A DNA stretch of 16,601 bases from Candidatus Poribacteria bacterium (GTDB lineage: Bacteria > Poribacteria > DTPJ01 > WJIO01): positions 1 through 16,601 of the forward strand of contig WJIO01000357.1 of the NCBI GenBank assembly GCA_014730235.1. The letters are read 5' to 3'. The notes below the pieces were generated by a model, which did not search any database, was not told the DNA's origin, and saw nothing but the letters and a program-made list of their open reading frames with translations. Below, piece after piece: positions 16,133 through 16,601 of the stretch; the stretch's first letter is position 1, and each line of letters opens with the position of its first letter. Made by a program: the position numbers and the translations under genes.

Positions 16133-16601
16133 TTAATACCTTCCGTATGTCCTTGCTATATCAATCATAGCGTATATGTTTTCATCCGGTGTATCCCTGC
16201 CGCATTGATCTCCGGTGGAGAGTATAAAACCGCCGTTTTCTCCTGCATCATCAATAGCTTTCATAGAAGCTTTTTTTACATCTTCAGGAGTTCCTCTGAG
16301 CATTACCTCTGTGGTATGCAGATTGCCCATAAGACCTATCTTATGTCCGAATTCCTTTTTTAAACGGGCCAAATTGCAATCACCCATAGGCGGCGGCTCA
16401 AGGGGGTTAATACTGCACAAATCCGTCTCCTGGGCGGATATTTTTACCAGATCATATTCCGGACCGCAGCAGTGAATCTGGCTGGTTACATTTGCATCCT
16501 TGCAGATTTTGGTTAGCTCCTTTAATGCAGGCAGAGAAAGCTCCCGGAAGATTGGCTCTGGATTGGTAATCATGTGGCCGGACATACCTATTAAAATAAA
16601 A
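16133..16601 (-). CDS. URO-D family protein, zinc-ligand type, C-terminal part (runs off right edge)
   Basis: The reading frame is open to base 16601, so the ATG at 16585 is probably internal and only about 156 C-terminal residues are seen. The sequence fits corrinoid or coenzyme M methyltransferase-like URO-D proteins. SQIHCCGPEYDLV carries the His-x-Cys zinc motif (His codon 16474-16472) and a further Cys lies in STGDQCGRDTPDENI (codon 16204-16202). NPLEPPPMGD and IGLMGNLHTTEVMLRGTPEDV are family-typical. It is first in the visible part of the leftward operon URO-D, URO-D, sulfatase, and the operon promoter is outside the window. Its intact zinc ligands contrast with the next gene, so the pair may be a heteromer or act on related substrates. 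Confidence 0.85.
   Translation of the reverse strand, partial: FILIGMSGHMITNPEPIFRELSLPALKELTKICKDANVTSQIHCCGPEYDLVKISAQETDLCSINPLEPPPMGDCNLARLKKEFGHKIGLMGNLHTTEVMLRGTPEDVKKASMKAIDDAGENGGFILSTGDQCGRDTPDENIYAMIDIARTYGRY

Overview
The window looks like chromosome of an uncultured, moderately AT-rich Gram-negative bacterium. The two outer-membrane-type lipoproteins (LpoB-like and COG3014-like), the Sec-exported thioredoxin/NHL protein, and the pairing of an FGly sulfatase with URO-D family proteins fit the Planctomycetes/Lentisphaerae/Poribacteria sphere. That placement is an inference from gene content; no phylogenetic marker gene is present. No rRNA, tRNA, CRISPR array, phage gene or transposase gene was seen.

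Layout. (1) 1-6596 is a DNA-repair block. A partial MrfA/Hrq1-like DEAH helicase reads left, and a two-gene unit reads right: an AddB-like PD-(D/E)XK nuclease with Fe-S cysteines, overlapping a UvrD-type helicase by 16 bp. The shared intergenic region carries a 196-bp non-autonomous element with perfect 24-bp terminal inverted repeats and a 9-bp target duplication, lying between the two divergent promoters. (2) 6909-8888 is a secreted thioredoxin-NHL repeat protein of the NHLRC2 type, convergent with (3) 8897-10819, a two-gene unit reading left: an unknown 82-aa protein and a 554-aa membrane protein with two Sm-like stretches. (4) 11141-13501 holds two lipoprotein genes reading left, lpoB-like then COG3014-like, separated by a palindromic element. 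(5) 13731-16601 is a tightly packed leftward operon: a Zn-type URO-D protein (runs off the right edge), a second URO-D protein with a DSDG motif in place of the zinc ligands, and an FGly sulfatase translationally coupled to it.

The most unusual structural signal is a dispersed repeat family. Its conserved end begins CCAAGCATAAAA and its core is a GTCATTCCTGC palindrome. One complete copy (919-1114), one copy lacking its right end (about 10946-11129) and one solo end (13616-13664) are present. Each of the four visible conserved ends lies 11-22 bp from the -35 box of a good sigma-70-type promoter that reads away from the element. A different palindromic element (12600-12813) shares only the core palindrome.
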